A stretch of DNA of 64,000 nt from Pseudobdellovibrionaceae bacterium (GTDB lineage: Bacteria > Bdellovibrionota > Bdellovibrionia > Bdellovibrionales > Bdellovibrionaceae), in NCBI GenBank assembly GCA_013359135.1, contig JABWCN010000009.1, forward strand, positions 1-64,000, given 5' to 3'. The notes beneath the pieces are model-generated. The model had not been told where the DNA came from and did not search any database. It worked only from the letters and a program-made list of their open reading frames with translations. Below are positions 7,210 through 17,265 of this stretch, piece by piece; the first letter of the stretch is position 1, and each line of letters starts with the position of its first letter. Made by a program: the position numbers and the translations under genes.

Positions 7210-8373
7210 TTACTTTAATTCGAAACTCATCTCTTTATCCGAAGACTTCAAAAAACTAAGTTTTCCAGGACTCACATCAAGAACTAGTAATTTATTTTTA
7301 ATTTCTTCAGGACTGCCAGCAAACTCCATCTCATAAGTCACGCCCTGAGCTGTAATTTCACGTTCTTTAAGAGCCTTCACATTAGCAATTGAGTTTCTAA
7401 TTTTTTCTTTCATCCACTCCATTTTCAAGGGTTGAGCCCCCATCACAATTTGTAACTTCATAGTTTGAGTATTTAAAATTCCGCGCTGTAAAATTTCATC
7501 TAATTGCTGATAAAGTTCCAAAGTCAAGGATTCAACTTCTTCTTTAAATTTATTTTCCACAGCACTTTCCAAACGTAAAGCTTCTTTACTAACAGGGAAA
7601 TCATATTGTCTTTGTATATCAACGAGTACTTTTGTTTGAGTTGAAGGCTGAGACAAGTTTAATTTTAACACCACAAAACCTTGATTTGATTTCTTTTCAT
7701 TGCCTTTGATTATCACAGACCCTGTGAGTAAAAAATTAGCTTTATGCCATTTACATAAAGGGATAAGATCGTCGACATTTAAAACACTTTCCCGAATAAA
7801 GCTTTGAGGCGTAGAACTTAAGTAATCAAAAGTAGCTGGACGATGAAAAAAAATTCCATTTTTTAAAAGATTTTTTTGAAACTGTTCTTCAAACAAAAGT
7901 GCCAATTTCTTATATCCTTCATCCTGTTTTGACCACCATTTGTATCTTTTATTGGTTAATTGATTTTCGAAAGAGACATAAGGAATAATTGTCAGTCTTT
8001 GATTAAACTCTTCAAGCAACTTATTCTCTTTTAACAAAGTCTTAAGCTCGTTCACATTAATTTTTAAATTCACTGTCTGGCTGTAGGTTTTTTCTTTTAA
8101 GTCTAACTCAGAGCCTTTAGAGAAAGGAATAAATCTAACAGCCTTAGCAATAATTTTACTCTGTATAAGGTTCTTATTTTTTTGGACTCTTTCTTCACCA
8201 ATAAGTTCCTTACAAAGCTCTAAAACAGCTTCTTGAAAAGCTTTTTCTTGGATTTCTTTTTTTGCTTCGATCACGGATTCTTTTTCACTAGTAAGGGTAA
8301 AATTTCTTTCAATCAGCTGCTGAGCCTTCACTTGTATGGCTAAAAACAATAGTGCCAACAGTATATTTATCAT
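7210..8373 (-). CDS. Exported FlgT-N-like protein
   Basis: 387 residues with a short signal peptide (MINILLALLFLAIQVKAQQ). The N-terminal domain has EAKKEIQEKAFQEAVLELCKELIG followed by QTVNLKINVNELKTLLKEN. This helix-then-strand pattern is seen in the N-terminal domains of FlgT and related exported proteins. A central block (RLTIIPYVSFENQ, LLFEEQFQKNLLKNGIFF, ANFLLTGSVIIKG) resembles TolB-like N-terminal folds. The rest is mixed alpha/beta. A strong ribosome site (ggagg) lies 8 bases before the ATG. It is followed by the lipoprotein gene at 6251-7171. A role in the flagellar or envelope ring is inference from these partial likenesses. Confidence 0.5.
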   Translation of the reverse strand: MINILLALLFLAIQVKAQQLIERNFTLTSEKESVIEAKKEIQEKAFQEAVLELCKELIGEERVQKNKNLIQSKIIAKAVRFIPFSKGSELDLKEKTYSQTVNLKINVNELKTLLKENKLLEEFNQRLTIIPYVSFENQLTNKRYKWWSKQDEGYKKLALLFEEQFQKNLLKNGIFFHRPATFDYLSSTPQSFIRESVLNVDDLIPLCKWHKANFLLTGSVIIKGNEKKSNQGFVVLKLNLSQPSTQTKVLVDIQRQYDFPVSKEALRLESAVENKFKEEVESLTLELYQQLDEILQRGILNTQTMKLQIVMGAQPLKMEWMKEKIRNSIANVKALKEREITAQGVTYEMEFAGSPEEIKNKLLVLDVSPGKLSFLKSSDKEMSFELK

Positions 8374-8393
8374 TTGATTTTCCTCCGTATTAT

Positions 8394-11300
8394 CTAATTT
8401 CTTAATTCCATAAAATCAGTTCTACCAAATGAGTTTTGAATCGAATCAAAAAAATCATTGTTGATAGCAACGCCTTTTAAATCTTCAGGTTCAAACTCAA
8501 CAATGCGATCATAATCTTTTAATTTCATTTTTAAAGTCACTGGGACTTGCCCTTGAAACTCTTTTAATAACAAACTCAAACGTTCCAATTCTTCTTCATT
8601 TAGCAATTCTAAGTTAAAAATTATTTTTTTTGATTTTTTCAATATGTCATCAAGGCTTGCTACATTGTCGACCATAATTTTAAAAACACCCTCGTTGTCC
8701 TCAACCATACCAGCAATCAACACCGGTTTATCATCCTTAAAAACAGGCTCAAACTTAGCGTAAGCATCAGGAAAAACCACGAGCTCACAACTCCCAGTTA
8801 AATCCTCAAGCTTTGCAAAGGCCATTCTCGTTCCTTTTTTAGTAATCATTTCTCTAAACTCAGTAATAATTCCTGAAAGTATGACACGTTTTCTTTGATC
8901 CTTGCGGCGATCATATGGATTTGGACTTGGAGAAGGCACAATCGGGTCTGGCTTTTTACTCAGTTCTGGTAGATCCTTAACTGCACCATTAGTCCAAATC
9001 TTGGCCAATTTCTCATAGCCATTTAATGGGTGATCACTTAAATAAAATCCAAGCACTTCTTTTTCAAAACCCAACTGAGCCATTCTCGGCCACGGCTTAA
9101 TTTTAGGAAGCTTAATTTCTGTTTTTTCAACCTCATCTAAATCAAATAAAGAAGTTTGTCCTAATTCTTTATCTTTTTGCGTTTCAAAAGCTCGGTCCAA
9201 AAACAAAGAATATCCACTCAGTAGTTCTGCACGATGATAACCAAATCCATCAAAAGCTCCTGATTTAATCAAGCATTCGATAACTTTTTTATTTACACGA
9301 CGAAGATCAACACTATTAAAAAAGTCGCTGATATCCGTAAATTTTTGATCTGGTTTTTGAGCCCTAGCTTCAAGGATAGAATCCACAGCCGCTTGACCAA
9401 CTCCTTTAATAGCACCAAGTCCAAAGTAAATTTGACTACCCTTCACCGTAAATAAATAATCTGAAACATTAATATGAGGGGTCACCACCTCTATATGATG
9501 TTTTTGCGCATCCTTAACATATTTTACCACCTTATCTGTATCACTGATCTCAGTCGATAATAGCGCTGCAAAAAATTCTGCAGGATAATAATGCTTAATC
9601 CAAGCTGTTTGAGCCGTAATAACCGAGTAAGCTGCTGCATGGGATTTATTAAATCCGTAATCAGCAAACTTATACATCAGCTCAAAAAGTTCTTCTGATC
9701 TTTTTGTATCATGCCCCTTAGCTTTTGCGCCCCGAAGAAAACGTTCACGATGTTGATCCATTTCTTCTTTGATCTTTTTCCCCATGGCTCTTCGGAGCAT
9801 ATCCGCTTCACCCAAACTATAACCGGCAATGATCGAGGCAATACCCATAACCTGTTCTTGATAAACCATAATACCATAGGTTTCTTCCAGTACTTTTTTA
9901 GTATCCTCTAACAGATACTCAATAGGGGATTCACCATGCTTCCTTTTTGTGTATTCAGGAATATTTGCCATAGGACCTGGACGGTACAGTGAAGTGATCG
10001 CAGTGATATCGGCAAAAGAAGAGGGTTTAATTTTTCGAGTAGCATCACTAATACCTTCGCCCTCGAACTGAAAAATTCCAGCAGTGTCTCCTCGAGATAA
10101 TAACTCATATATTTTTGAATCTGTTAATGGAATGTGATGAGATTTAACACTCACCCCTCTATTCTTTTTTACCATTTCTAATGCATAGTGAATATGAGTC
10201 AGAGTTTTTAATCCCAAAAAATCAAACTTAATCAATCCTATTTTTTCAGCATGTTTCATATCATACTGAACCACATTTTCACCGTCAGCACCCTTGTACA
10301 ATGGCGCATGTTTGCGCAATTGTCCGTCAGCAATGATCACTCCCGCAGCGTGAATTCCAGCGTGTCTCACCATTCCTTCCACTTTTTGAGCCAAATCCAT
10401 TAATGTCGCAACTGTTGGATTAGATTCCATCATCTCGCCAATTCGAGGCTCCATTTCTAAAGCTTCTTTGAGATGAATACCAAGCTTATCGGGAACCAAC
10501 TTCGTCACCAAATCCACTTCAGCAAAAGTCATCCCTAAAACACGCCCCACATCTTTGATCGCCGCACGTGCTTGAAGTTTTCCATAGGTGATAATTTGCG
10601 AAACCGATGCCTCTCCATATTTTTCGGTCACATAACGAATCACCTCTCCACGACGATCTTGACAGAAATCGATATCGAAATCTGGCATACTAATACGTTC
10701 TGGGTTCAAAAAACGCTCAAACAGTAAATAATTAGGTAACGGATCAAGATCCGTAATCTTCAACGAGTAGGCTACCAGTGAACCAGCTCCAGATCCCCGC
10801 CCTGGCCCAACGGGAATATTATTTCTTTTTGCCCAATTGATGAAATCTTGTACGATTAAAAAATAACCGTTAAACCCCATGCGATCGATGATGCCTAGCT
10901 CATACTGAAGTCTTGCTTCATAATCCGATTTCTTCTCTTCAGGAACTGCTTCGTTACGAAGAGATGCCTCTTCGTAACGCTCATTTAGACCCAAATGAGC
11001 TCTGTAAGAAATCTCTTCCTTGATTGTTCTTCCCGCTTCCGTCGGAAATGTTGGAAGGTGGTAAATGGCCTTACCATTGGCATCTTTTAAGTTAAATTTG
11101 ATATCTATTTTTTCGGCGATCTTTAAAGTATTTTCTACCGCTTCTGGTAAATCAGCAAAAAGCTCCAGCATCACATGGGGAGCTTTAAAATAAAACTCAC
11201 TAGATCCCAGTTTTTGCCTGTGTTCATCAGATAGAGTTCTGTTTGTCCCAATACAAACCAAAACCTCCTGAGCAATTTGTTCATCTTGATTCAAATAATA

Positions 11301-11951
11301 AACATCATTAGTAGCTACCAAAGGAATATTAAGCTCTTTGGACGACTGAACAAGGAAGTCTTCTAGAGGCTGATTTTCTTTTCCCACCACCATGGATTTG
11401 GGTAAGCCCATACGATTAATTTCAAGGTAAAAGTCTTCACCAAAAATTTCCTTCAACTGCAGAATTTTAGCCTTCGCAGCTTCAGCTCCTTCTTTAAGAA
11501 AGCAATCACTTACTTCGCCCCTTAAACTACCACTTAGGCAAATCAAATCACCAGAAAATGTCCTTAAAGTTTCATAATCGATCCGAGGCTTCCAATAAAA
11601 ACCCTCTTGGTATCCAATCGAACTTAAAGCGCAAAGATTCTGATAACCCTTGAAACTCTTAGCTAACAAAACTAACCGTCTTGGCCCGAGACTCGCTTCT
11701 TTTTCTTGTTTTTTTTCAAAACGATTTTCACAAATATAAGCGTCAAGACCAATGATTGGTTTCACATTGTTGTCTTTACATGCAAAGTAGAACTCAATAG
11801 CACCAAACATATTGCCATTATCTGTTAAAGCGACAGCTGGCATTCCATAACCCGCAGCTTTTTTTGCGATCCCCTTGACTCGGCAAGCGGCTTCTAAAAG
11901 AGAGTATTCCGAATGCACATGAAGATGAACAAAAGGTTTTATTTCAGACAT
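8394..11951 (-). CDS. dnaE: DNA polymerase III alpha subunit
   Basis: 1185 residues, the normal DnaE1 length. The PHP domain starts at residue 8 (HLHVHSEYSLLEA). The polymerase palm has GRGSGAGS near 383 and the catalytic aspartates in PDFDIDF near 423-429. A helix-hairpin-helix (GLGAIKGVGQAAVDSI) follows in the C-terminal half, and the OB fold (VILSGIITEFREM...) is near 1018. It is the replicative polymerase, working with the beta clamp. It lies 9 bases after guaA, so the two are probably co-transcribed; the Shine-Dalgarno sequence lies in the guaA 3' end. Confidence 0.97.
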   Translation of the reverse strand: MSEIKPFVHLHVHSEYSLLEAACRVKGIAKKAAGYGMPAVALTDNGNMFGAIEFYFACKDNNVKPIIGLDAYICENRFEKKQEKEASLGPRRLVLLAKSFKGYQNLCALSSIGYQEGFYWKPRIDYETLRTFSGDLICLSGSLRGEVSDCFLKEGAEAAKAKILQLKEIFGEDFYLEINRMGLPKSMVVGKENQPLEDFLVQSSKELNIPLVATNDVYYLNQDEQIAQEVLVCIGTNRTLSDEHRQKLGSSEFYFKAPHVMLELFADLPEAVENTLKIAEKIDIKFNLKDANGKAIYHLPTFPTEAGRTIKEEISYRAHLGLNERYEEASLRNEAVPEEKKSDYEARLQYELGIIDRMGFNGYFLIVQDFINWAKRNNIPVGPGRGSGAGSLVAYSLKITDLDPLPNYLLFERFLNPERISMPDFDIDFCQDRRGEVIRYVTEKYGEASVSQIITYGKLQARAAIKDVGRVLGMTFAEVDLVTKLVPDKLGIHLKEALEMEPRIGEMMESNPTVATLMDLAQKVEGMVRHAGIHAAGVIIADGQLRKHAPLYKGADGENVVQYDMKHAEKIGLIKFDFLGLKTLTHIHYALEMVKKNRGVSVKSHHIPLTDSKIYELLSRGDTAGIFQFEGEGISDATRKIKPSSFADITAITSLYRPGPMANIPEYTKRKHGESPIEYLLEDTKKVLEETYGIMVYQEQVMGIASIIAGYSLGEADMLRRAMGKKIKEEMDQHRERFLRGAKAKGHDTKRSEELFELMYKFADYGFNKSHAAAYSVITAQTAWIKHYYPAEFFAALLSTEISDTDKVVKYVKDAQKHHIEVVTPHINVSDYLFTVKGSQIYFGLGAIKGVGQAAVDSILEARAQKPDQKFTDISDFFNSVDLRRVNKKVIECLIKSGAFDGFGYHRAELLSGYSLFLDRAFETQKDKELGQTSLFDLDEVEKTEIKLPKIKPWPRMAQLGFEKEVLGFYLSDHPLNGYEKLAKIWTNGAVKDLPELSKKPDPIVPSPSPNPYDRRKDQRKRVILSGIITEFREMITKKGTRMAFAKLEDLTGSCELVVFPDAYAKFEPVFKDDKPVLIAGMVEDNEGVFKIMVDNVASLDDILKKSKKIIFNLELLNEEELERLSLLLKEFQGQVPVTLKMKLKDYDRIVEFEPEDLKGVAINNDFFDSIQNSFGRTDFMELRN

Positions 11952-11960
11952 AGATAAAAA

Positions 11961-13562
11961 CTACTCCCACTCAATGGTTGCTGGTGGTTTACTTGTAATA
12001 TCATAAACCACGCGAGAAATTCCTTTTACTCGGTTAGTAAGCCGAGTGGAAATTTCTTTCAGTTCCGAAGCTTTAAACTCATACCAGTCGGCTGTCATTC
12101 CGTCCTTAGCCGTCACAGCTCTTACAGCTAAAACGTATTCATAAGTTCTTCCATCGCCCATAACACCCACTGTTTGAATAGGTGTCAAAACACAAAAAGC
12201 TTGCCAAATTTGATCATAGAGGTTTTTTTCTTTTAAGTAACTAATGAACTCGTAATCAGCCTCTCTTAAAACTTTCAGCCGCGACTCCGTCACTTCTCCA
12301 ATCACTCGAATACTTAAACCAGGCCCCGGGAAAGGATGACGCTTTATAATCGCATCAGGAGCCCCTAGCTCACGACCTAAGTTCCTAACCTCATCCTTAA
12401 ACAATAATCGCACTGGCTCTAAAAGTTTAAAGTTAAGACGCTCAGGCAAACCTCCCACATTATGGTGCGATTTAATAGTCACCGAACTCCCCGTCGTCGA
12501 AACACTCTCAATAACATCAGGATAAAGAGTTCCTTGCGCTAACCATTGAATTTCTGTGTGGGTTTGGCTTTTAATCGACGCTACGGCCTCTTCAAAAACC
12601 TCAATAAAAATTCTACCAATAGCTTTTCTTTTAAGTTCTGGATCTATCAATGTTTTTAATCCTTGAAGGAACTTATCGCTCGCATCAACACCCAGAACAT
12701 TTAACCCCAAATTTTCGTAGGATTTTAACACTTCAACATATTCATTTTTTCGCAGTAAACCATTATTTACAAATACACAATGCACACGGTCTTTACCTAA
12801 AAGACGCGTTAGCATGACCGCAACAACACTAGAATCAACTCCTCCAGAAAGTCCACAGAGAACATGATCGGAACTTCTCACTTGCTGTAAAACTTGTTGA
12901 TTCAACTCCTCTAGCATGTTTTTGGTTTCCCAATTTTTTTTTGCTCCACACTTTTTAACAAAGTATTCTAAAACTTTTTCACCCGCCTCAGTGTGAACCA
13001 CTTCTGGATGAAACTGCACTGCGAATACTCGCTCGTTTTCTATAGCCGCAGGATGGTCTTCAGTGATAGCTAATAACTCAAATCCAGAAGGAATTTCCGT
13101 AACCACATCCCCATGACTCATCCACACGTTCTGTCCGAAAGGAAAATCCTTCGAAAGTGGCGTCAAAACATTTGAAATTGTCTGTAAAGAAGAAGTGGAA
13201 CTAGAAAAAATATCTTTCTTCCACAGCACCGTTTTATAACCATACTCACGATTTTTAGCTGACTCTACTTTACCACCAAGATCATGGCATATCAGCTGCA
13301 TCCCATAACAAATTCCCATAAGAGGAGCTACTTTTTGTAATTCTTTTACAGAACTGTAAGGAGCCCCAGCTTCATAAACAGAACTTGGACCGCCACTTAA
13401 AATAATACCGGCATATTTTTTTTGCTGAATTTGCTCTATTGGAGTTGAGAAATGTTTAATTTCTGAATAAAATCCCATTTCCCTGAGTCTTCGAGCAATA
13501 AGTTGAGTGACTTGCGAACCAAAATCAAGAATTAAAAACCCGTTATCTAATACTTTTGTCAT
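11961..13562 (-). CDS. guaA: GMP synthase (glutamine-hydrolysing)
   Basis: 533 residues. Class-I glutamine amidotransferase domain at ~1-200, with ILSGGPSSVYE, nucleophile in GICYGMQ (Cys about 84) and FHPEVVHT. The ATP pyrophosphatase domain follows with P-loop LSGGVDSS near 232, and the C-terminal dimerisation domain ends with KPPATIEWE, the family's conserved tail. It converts XMP to GMP. The preceding enzyme of the pathway, guaB, is encoded 1.5 kb away beyond dbpA but not in the same operon. First gene of the run to lipB. Confidence 0.97.
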   Translation of the reverse strand: MTKVLDNGFLILDFGSQVTQLIARRLREMGFYSEIKHFSTPIEQIQQKKYAGIILSGGPSSVYEAGAPYSSVKELQKVAPLMGICYGMQLICHDLGGKVESAKNREYGYKTVLWKKDIFSSSTSSLQTISNVLTPLSKDFPFGQNVWMSHGDVVTEIPSGFELLAITEDHPAAIENERVFAVQFHPEVVHTEAGEKVLEYFVKKCGAKKNWETKNMLEELNQQVLQQVRSSDHVLCGLSGGVDSSVVAVMLTRLLGKDRVHCVFVNNGLLRKNEYVEVLKSYENLGLNVLGVDASDKFLQGLKTLIDPELKRKAIGRIFIEVFEEAVASIKSQTHTEIQWLAQGTLYPDVIESVSTTGSSVTIKSHHNVGGLPERLNFKLLEPVRLLFKDEVRNLGRELGAPDAIIKRHPFPGPGLSIRVIGEVTESRLKVLREADYEFISYLKEKNLYDQIWQAFCVLTPIQTVGVMGDGRTYEYVLAVRAVTAKDGMTADWYEFKASELKEISTRLTNRVKGISRVVYDITSKPPATIEWE

Positions 13563-13720
13563 AGCTTGACATTTTCTATTGAAATCATTGATTTAACAAG
13601 AAGAATTCTACACCTATGCACTGCCTGAAACACAAAATAGTTCTTGCCATTCTTGTTTAATTTTCACAAGCGGCATTCCTTGTTGCAAGCAACCAATTCT
13701 TTCTTTAAAACTAAGCACTT
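13563..13720. promoter_or_regulatory. Divergent promoter region guaA/dbpA
   Basis: 158 bases between divergent starts. A consensus -35 TTGACA lies at 13567-13572 on the plus strand, but the -10 at proper spacing (GATTTA) is weak. On the minus strand TTGTGT followed by TAGAAT with a 19-base gap is a candidate for guaA. No purine-riboswitch-like structure was recognised. Confidence 0.35.
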
Positions 13721-15109
13721 ATGAACACAAACTCTGAAATTAAACTCAAAGCTGAACTTAAATCTGTATTAACTGAAATTGGTTACCAAAAGTTCACTCC
13801 TATTCAAGAACAATCCATCCCCTTACTACTTTCAAAACAAGATTTTATTGGTAAATCAAAGACAGGCAGTGGTAAAACTGCAGCTTTTTGCCTGCCAATT
13901 CTACAACATTTGGAATTGAATTTAAAAATGCCCCAAACTCTAATATTGTGCCCCACTAGAGAGTTAGCTCAACAAGTTGCTCAAGAAATGCGTAAACTAG
14001 GAAGACGGCTTGAGGGATTACAAGTGCTTCTCTTGGCAGGCGGTGTCCCCGCTCGTGAACAGGCCTTTCAATTACGCAAAGGTGTTCATATTACTGTTGG
14101 AACCCCGGGACGTGTTTTAGATCTAATATACAAAGGTGAACTCATTTTAGAAGCCATCACCTCAGTGGTTTTGGATGAGGCAGATAAAATGCTCGAATTA
14201 GGTTTTGAGCCTGACATCAATGCCATTTTAGATCATTGTCCGCAAAAAAAACAAACTGTACTTTTTTCAGCTACATTTCCTGAAAATATCAAAAGCTTAA
14301 CCAAACGCTACCTGCACAAACCTAATGAGATAAGCATAGAAGAATCGGAAGAAAATCTCTCTACTATAGAACTTATGGCCTATGAATACCCTACTTCTGA
14401 AGATCGCTTCTCTATTCTTATTCGCGTTTTATTACAACACCCTGAAGAATCCATATTGATTTTTTGCAATCAACGCACTGTCGTTGACGAAATCGTCGCT
14501 GAATTACAGGAGAAAAACATCAGCTGCCTAGGGCTTCACGGGCTCCATGAACAACAAGACCGAGAGAAGACTTTGACTCTTTTTAAAAACCAATCTCTGC
14601 GTGTACTAGTTGCAACCGATGTCGCGGCCCGTGGAATTGACATAGAAAACTTGGCTCTTGTTATCAATTACGATTTTCCTTTAAATGAAGATACCTTCAT
14701 TCACCGCATTGGACGAACAGGTCGAAACGGAGCCTCTGGAAAAGCGATCACCTTAATCAAGGACTTCGAAGAAAAAACTCTACTTGATTACGCCTCTCAA
14801 AAAAAATTAAACCTAATTAAACCAACTCTTGGCTTTAAAGGTCAGTTTGGCTTTCCAGAAGGACATCTTCAAGCAAAAAACCAAACACTTTTAATTTCAG
14901 CCGGAAGGAAAAATAAACTCCGTCCAGGCGACATTCTGGGAGCCCTTACGGGCCCCGAAGTTAGGCTTGAAGCCTCTGCAATTGGTAAAATTGATATTAA
15001 AGATTTTGTGTCCTATGTGGCCATAAAGAGGGACTTAGCTATAAGCACATGGAATAAATTAAAAGAAGCTCGCATCAAAGCCCAAAGGTTTTCTATACGC
15101 TTACTCTAA
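13721..15109 (+). CDS. dbpA: DEAD-box RNA helicase DbpA
   Basis: 462 residues. Helicase motifs in order: Q motif FTPIQEQSIP, motif I SKTGSGKTA, PTRELAQQ, DEAD in VLDEADKML, SATFP, and HRIGRTGR. The C-terminal ~75 residues form the DbpA-type RNA-binding domain (KLRPGDILGALTG, IGKIDIKDFVSYVAI, ending with an RFSIRLL strand). This domain directs E. coli DbpA to hairpin 92 of 23S rRNA during 50S assembly. The gene converges on guaB and their coding ends overlap by 9 bases (15101-15109). Confidence 0.92.
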   Translation: MNTNSEIKLKAELKSVLTEIGYQKFTPIQEQSIPLLLSKQDFIGKSKTGSGKTAAFCLPILQHLELNLKMPQTLILCPTRELAQQVAQEMRKLGRRLEGLQVLLLAGGVPAREQAFQLRKGVHITVGTPGRVLDLIYKGELILEAITSVVLDEADKMLELGFEPDINAILDHCPQKKQTVLFSATFPENIKSLTKRYLHKPNEISIEESEENLSTIELMAYEYPTSEDRFSILIRVLLQHPEESILIFCNQRTVVDEIVAELQEKNISCLGLHGLHEQQDREKTLTLFKNQSLRVLVATDVAARGIDIENLALVINYDFPLNEDTFIHRIGRTGRNGASGKAITLIKDFEEKTLLDYASQKKLNLIKPTLGFKGQFGFPEGHLQAKNQTLLISAGRKNKLRPGDILGALTGPEVRLEASAIGKIDIKDFVSYVAIKRDLAISTWNKLKEARIKAQRFSIRLL

Positions 15110-16564
15110 ACGATAATTTGGAGCTTCCTTCGTTATACTCACATCGTGAACATGCGACTCCTTCAACCCCTGAGGAGAAATTTGCACGAAGCGTGCACGA
15201 TGTTGTAATTCATCAACATTTCTAGCTCCCAAATACCCCATCCCCGACTTTAACCCACCAACAAGTTGATGGATAATTCCTGAAGCATTTCCTTTATAAG
15301 GAACCTTACCTTCAATTCCCTCTGGGACTAACTTATCAAGATCATTCACATCCATCTGCCCATAACGATCTTTTGATCCTTTAGACATAGCACCTAATGA
15401 TCCCATCCCTCGATACATTTTGTATGTTCGTCCTTGATACAAGATCGTTTCTCCTGGGGACTCTTCAGCACCAGCTAGCAAGTTTCCAATCATAACACAA
15501 TTTGCCCCCAATGCGAGAGCCTTAGTAATATCTCCCGAGTACTTAATCCCTCCGTCAGCAATGATCGTTTTTCCTTTTTTTCTGGCAACTTCTGAACACT
15601 CTACGATAGCAGAAATCTGCGGCATTCCAACTCCCGCTACGACTCGAGTAGTACAAATACTTCCAGGCCCAACACCCACTTTTACCACATCAGCGCCGGC
15701 CTCAATCAAGGCTTGAGTTCCATCCGCAGTAACTACATTCCCAGCCACAAACACCACATCTTTGTATTTCTGACTAAGATAATTAAGGTTAGTTATCACA
15801 TTTTTTGAGTGTCCATGGGCTGTATCAATACAAATCACATCAGCATGTGCAGCACAAAGAGCCTCGGCTCGATCGATGCCCTCTTTGCCAACACTCACCG
15901 CAGCCCCCACAGAAAGTCGACCTCGTGAGTCTTTGGTCGCCTGAGGATAAGCTTGTGCTTTTTCGATATCTTTAATTGTGATCAAACCTTTTAATTCTCC
16001 CTTAGCATTCACCACCGGGAGCTTTTCAATTCTGTGCTTTTGAAGAATTTTTTTGGCCTGCTCTAGAGTTGTCCCCTCGACTGCTGTGACCAGATTTTCT
16101 TTGGTCATTAGATTTTCAATCGGCTGATCAAAATTAGTTTCAAAACGAATATCTCTGTTGGTTAAAATTCCAACCAGTACTTTGTTGACCGTCACTGGAA
16201 CACCACTTATAGAGTACTTGCTCATAATCTCTAAAGCTTGACTGACTTTTTCTTTTGGTCCCAAAGTGATGGGATCTTGAATCATTCCACTTTCGTATTT
16301 TTTAACTCTCTCTACTTCTAAGCACTGCTGTTCCACTGACATGTTTTTGTGAATAAATCCAATGCCACCCATTTGGGCCATAATTCTTGCAATTTTATTT
16401 TCCGTCACTGTATCCATAGCTGAAGATAAAATAGGCGTGTTAAGATACCTGCCCTTGGCAAAAAAACTTCGCGGCGTAACCTCTGTTGGCACGACCTCAG
16501 AATATTGAGGAATTAGCAAGATATCATCAAAAGTTAAAGCATAGGGTATGGTTTTTATTTCCAT
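15101..16564 (-). CDS. guaB: IMP dehydrogenase
   Basis: 487 residues from the ATG at 16564, chosen because AAAGGA lies 7 bases upstream; a longer frame begins at 16579. TIM-barrel start [16 protein letters not shown], two CBS domains at ~90-205 (ISGVPVT, EKLPVVN), the catalytic loop GPGSICTTR with Cys near 303, then the flap and the GMGYLGARN segment near the end. It oxidises IMP to XMP with NAD+, the committed step to GMP. The start is close to the usual 488 residues. Confidence 0.96.
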   Translation of the reverse strand: MEIKTIPYALTFDDILLIPQYSEVVPTEVTPRSFFAKGRYLNTPILSSAMDTVTENKIARIMAQMGGIGFIHKNMSVEQQCLEVERVKKYESGMIQDPITLGPKEKVSQALEIMSKYSISGVPVTVNKVLVGILTNRDIRFETNFDQPIENLMTKENLVTAVEGTTLEQAKKILQKHRIEKLPVVNAKGELKGLITIKDIEKAQAYPQATKDSRGRLSVGAAVSVGKEGIDRAEALCAAHADVICIDTAHGHSKNVITNLNYLSQKYKDVVFVAGNVVTADGTQALIEAGADVVKVGVGPGSICTTRVVAGVGMPQISAIVECSEVARKKGKTIIADGGIKYSGDITKALALGANCVMIGNLLAGAEESPGETILYQGRTYKMYRGMGSLGAMSKGSKDRYGQMDVNDLDKLVPEGIEGKVPYKGNASGIIHQLVGGLKSGMGYLGARNVDELQHRARFVQISPQGLKESHVHDVSITKEAPNYRLE

Positions 16565-16597
16565 TTCAATTCCTTTCATTCTGCAACAATTAATATC

Positions 16598-17107
16598 TTA
16601 ACGATACCAGCTCACGTAGAAATCATAATTAGCTGCTGATTTTGGTAAAAAACTAAGTTCCTCTTCAGTTAATGGACGAATCAAACGTGCAGGTCTACCT
16701 AATATCAATGATCCTGGAGGAAATTTAGCACCCTCTGTAACTAGCGAACCGGCTCCAACGATGGAGTTTTTCCCGATATGACTTCCATCCATCAATACAC
16801 TACCCATACCAATCAAACACAGATCTTCAATGGTTGTTCCATGCAATACTACCTGATGACCGATAGTGACTCTAGCCCCAATCGTTGTACCCCATTTTTC
16901 ATAAGTTCCATGAATAATAGTTCCATCTTGAATATTCGTATGTTCGCCAATTTGAATTGGCATAACATCTCCCCTTAGTACTGTTTGATACCATATGGAA
17001 GCATTTTTATGAATGGTGACGTTACCTATAAGAGTTGCATTTTCAGCAAGAAAAACGGACTCATGAATTTGCGGATTAAACCCTCGAAGCGATTTGATAA
17101 CTGCCAT
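16598..17107 (-). CDS. Gamma-carbonic-anhydrase-like hexapeptide protein
   Basis: 169 residues of left-handed beta-helix repeats, with the YrdA/PaaY-type order: NATLIGNVTI, SIWYQTVLRGD, INIQ-like HTNIQDGTIIH, TIGHQVVLHG, CLIGMGSVLMDG, SIVGAGSLVTEG, GSLILGRPARLIR. The three metal-ligand histidines expected in the family can be matched to H65 (IIHG) and the pair in GHQVVLHG. Such proteins are trimeric zinc or iron enzymes or homologues without activity; hydration of CO2 is not proven here. It lies about 30 bases upstream of the guaB start on the same strand. Confidence 0.85.
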   Translation of the reverse strand: MAVIKSLRGFNPQIHESVFLAENATLIGNVTIHKNASIWYQTVLRGDVMPIQIGEHTNIQDGTIIHGTYEKWGTTIGARVTIGHQVVLHGTTIEDLCLIGMGSVLMDGSHIGKNSIVGAGSLVTEGAKFPPGSLILGRPARLIRPLTEEELSFLPKSAANYDFYVSWYR

Positions 17108-17265
17108 GATTAAGGGTATTAAAAATGATTTTTTCAGGCAAGAAAAAAGGATAAAGGCTAGGACACTAAAGACCTTATGTTACATTCATATTAAGCTACC
17201 GATTATTAAAACCCATTAACGAATCACAATCATCAGAGCTGTGTTTACTTATGAAAACAGATCAA

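Noticed and set aside
9711-9911. Plus-strand frame inside dnaE
   Set aside because: Antisense shadow of the polymerase domain, which is intact.
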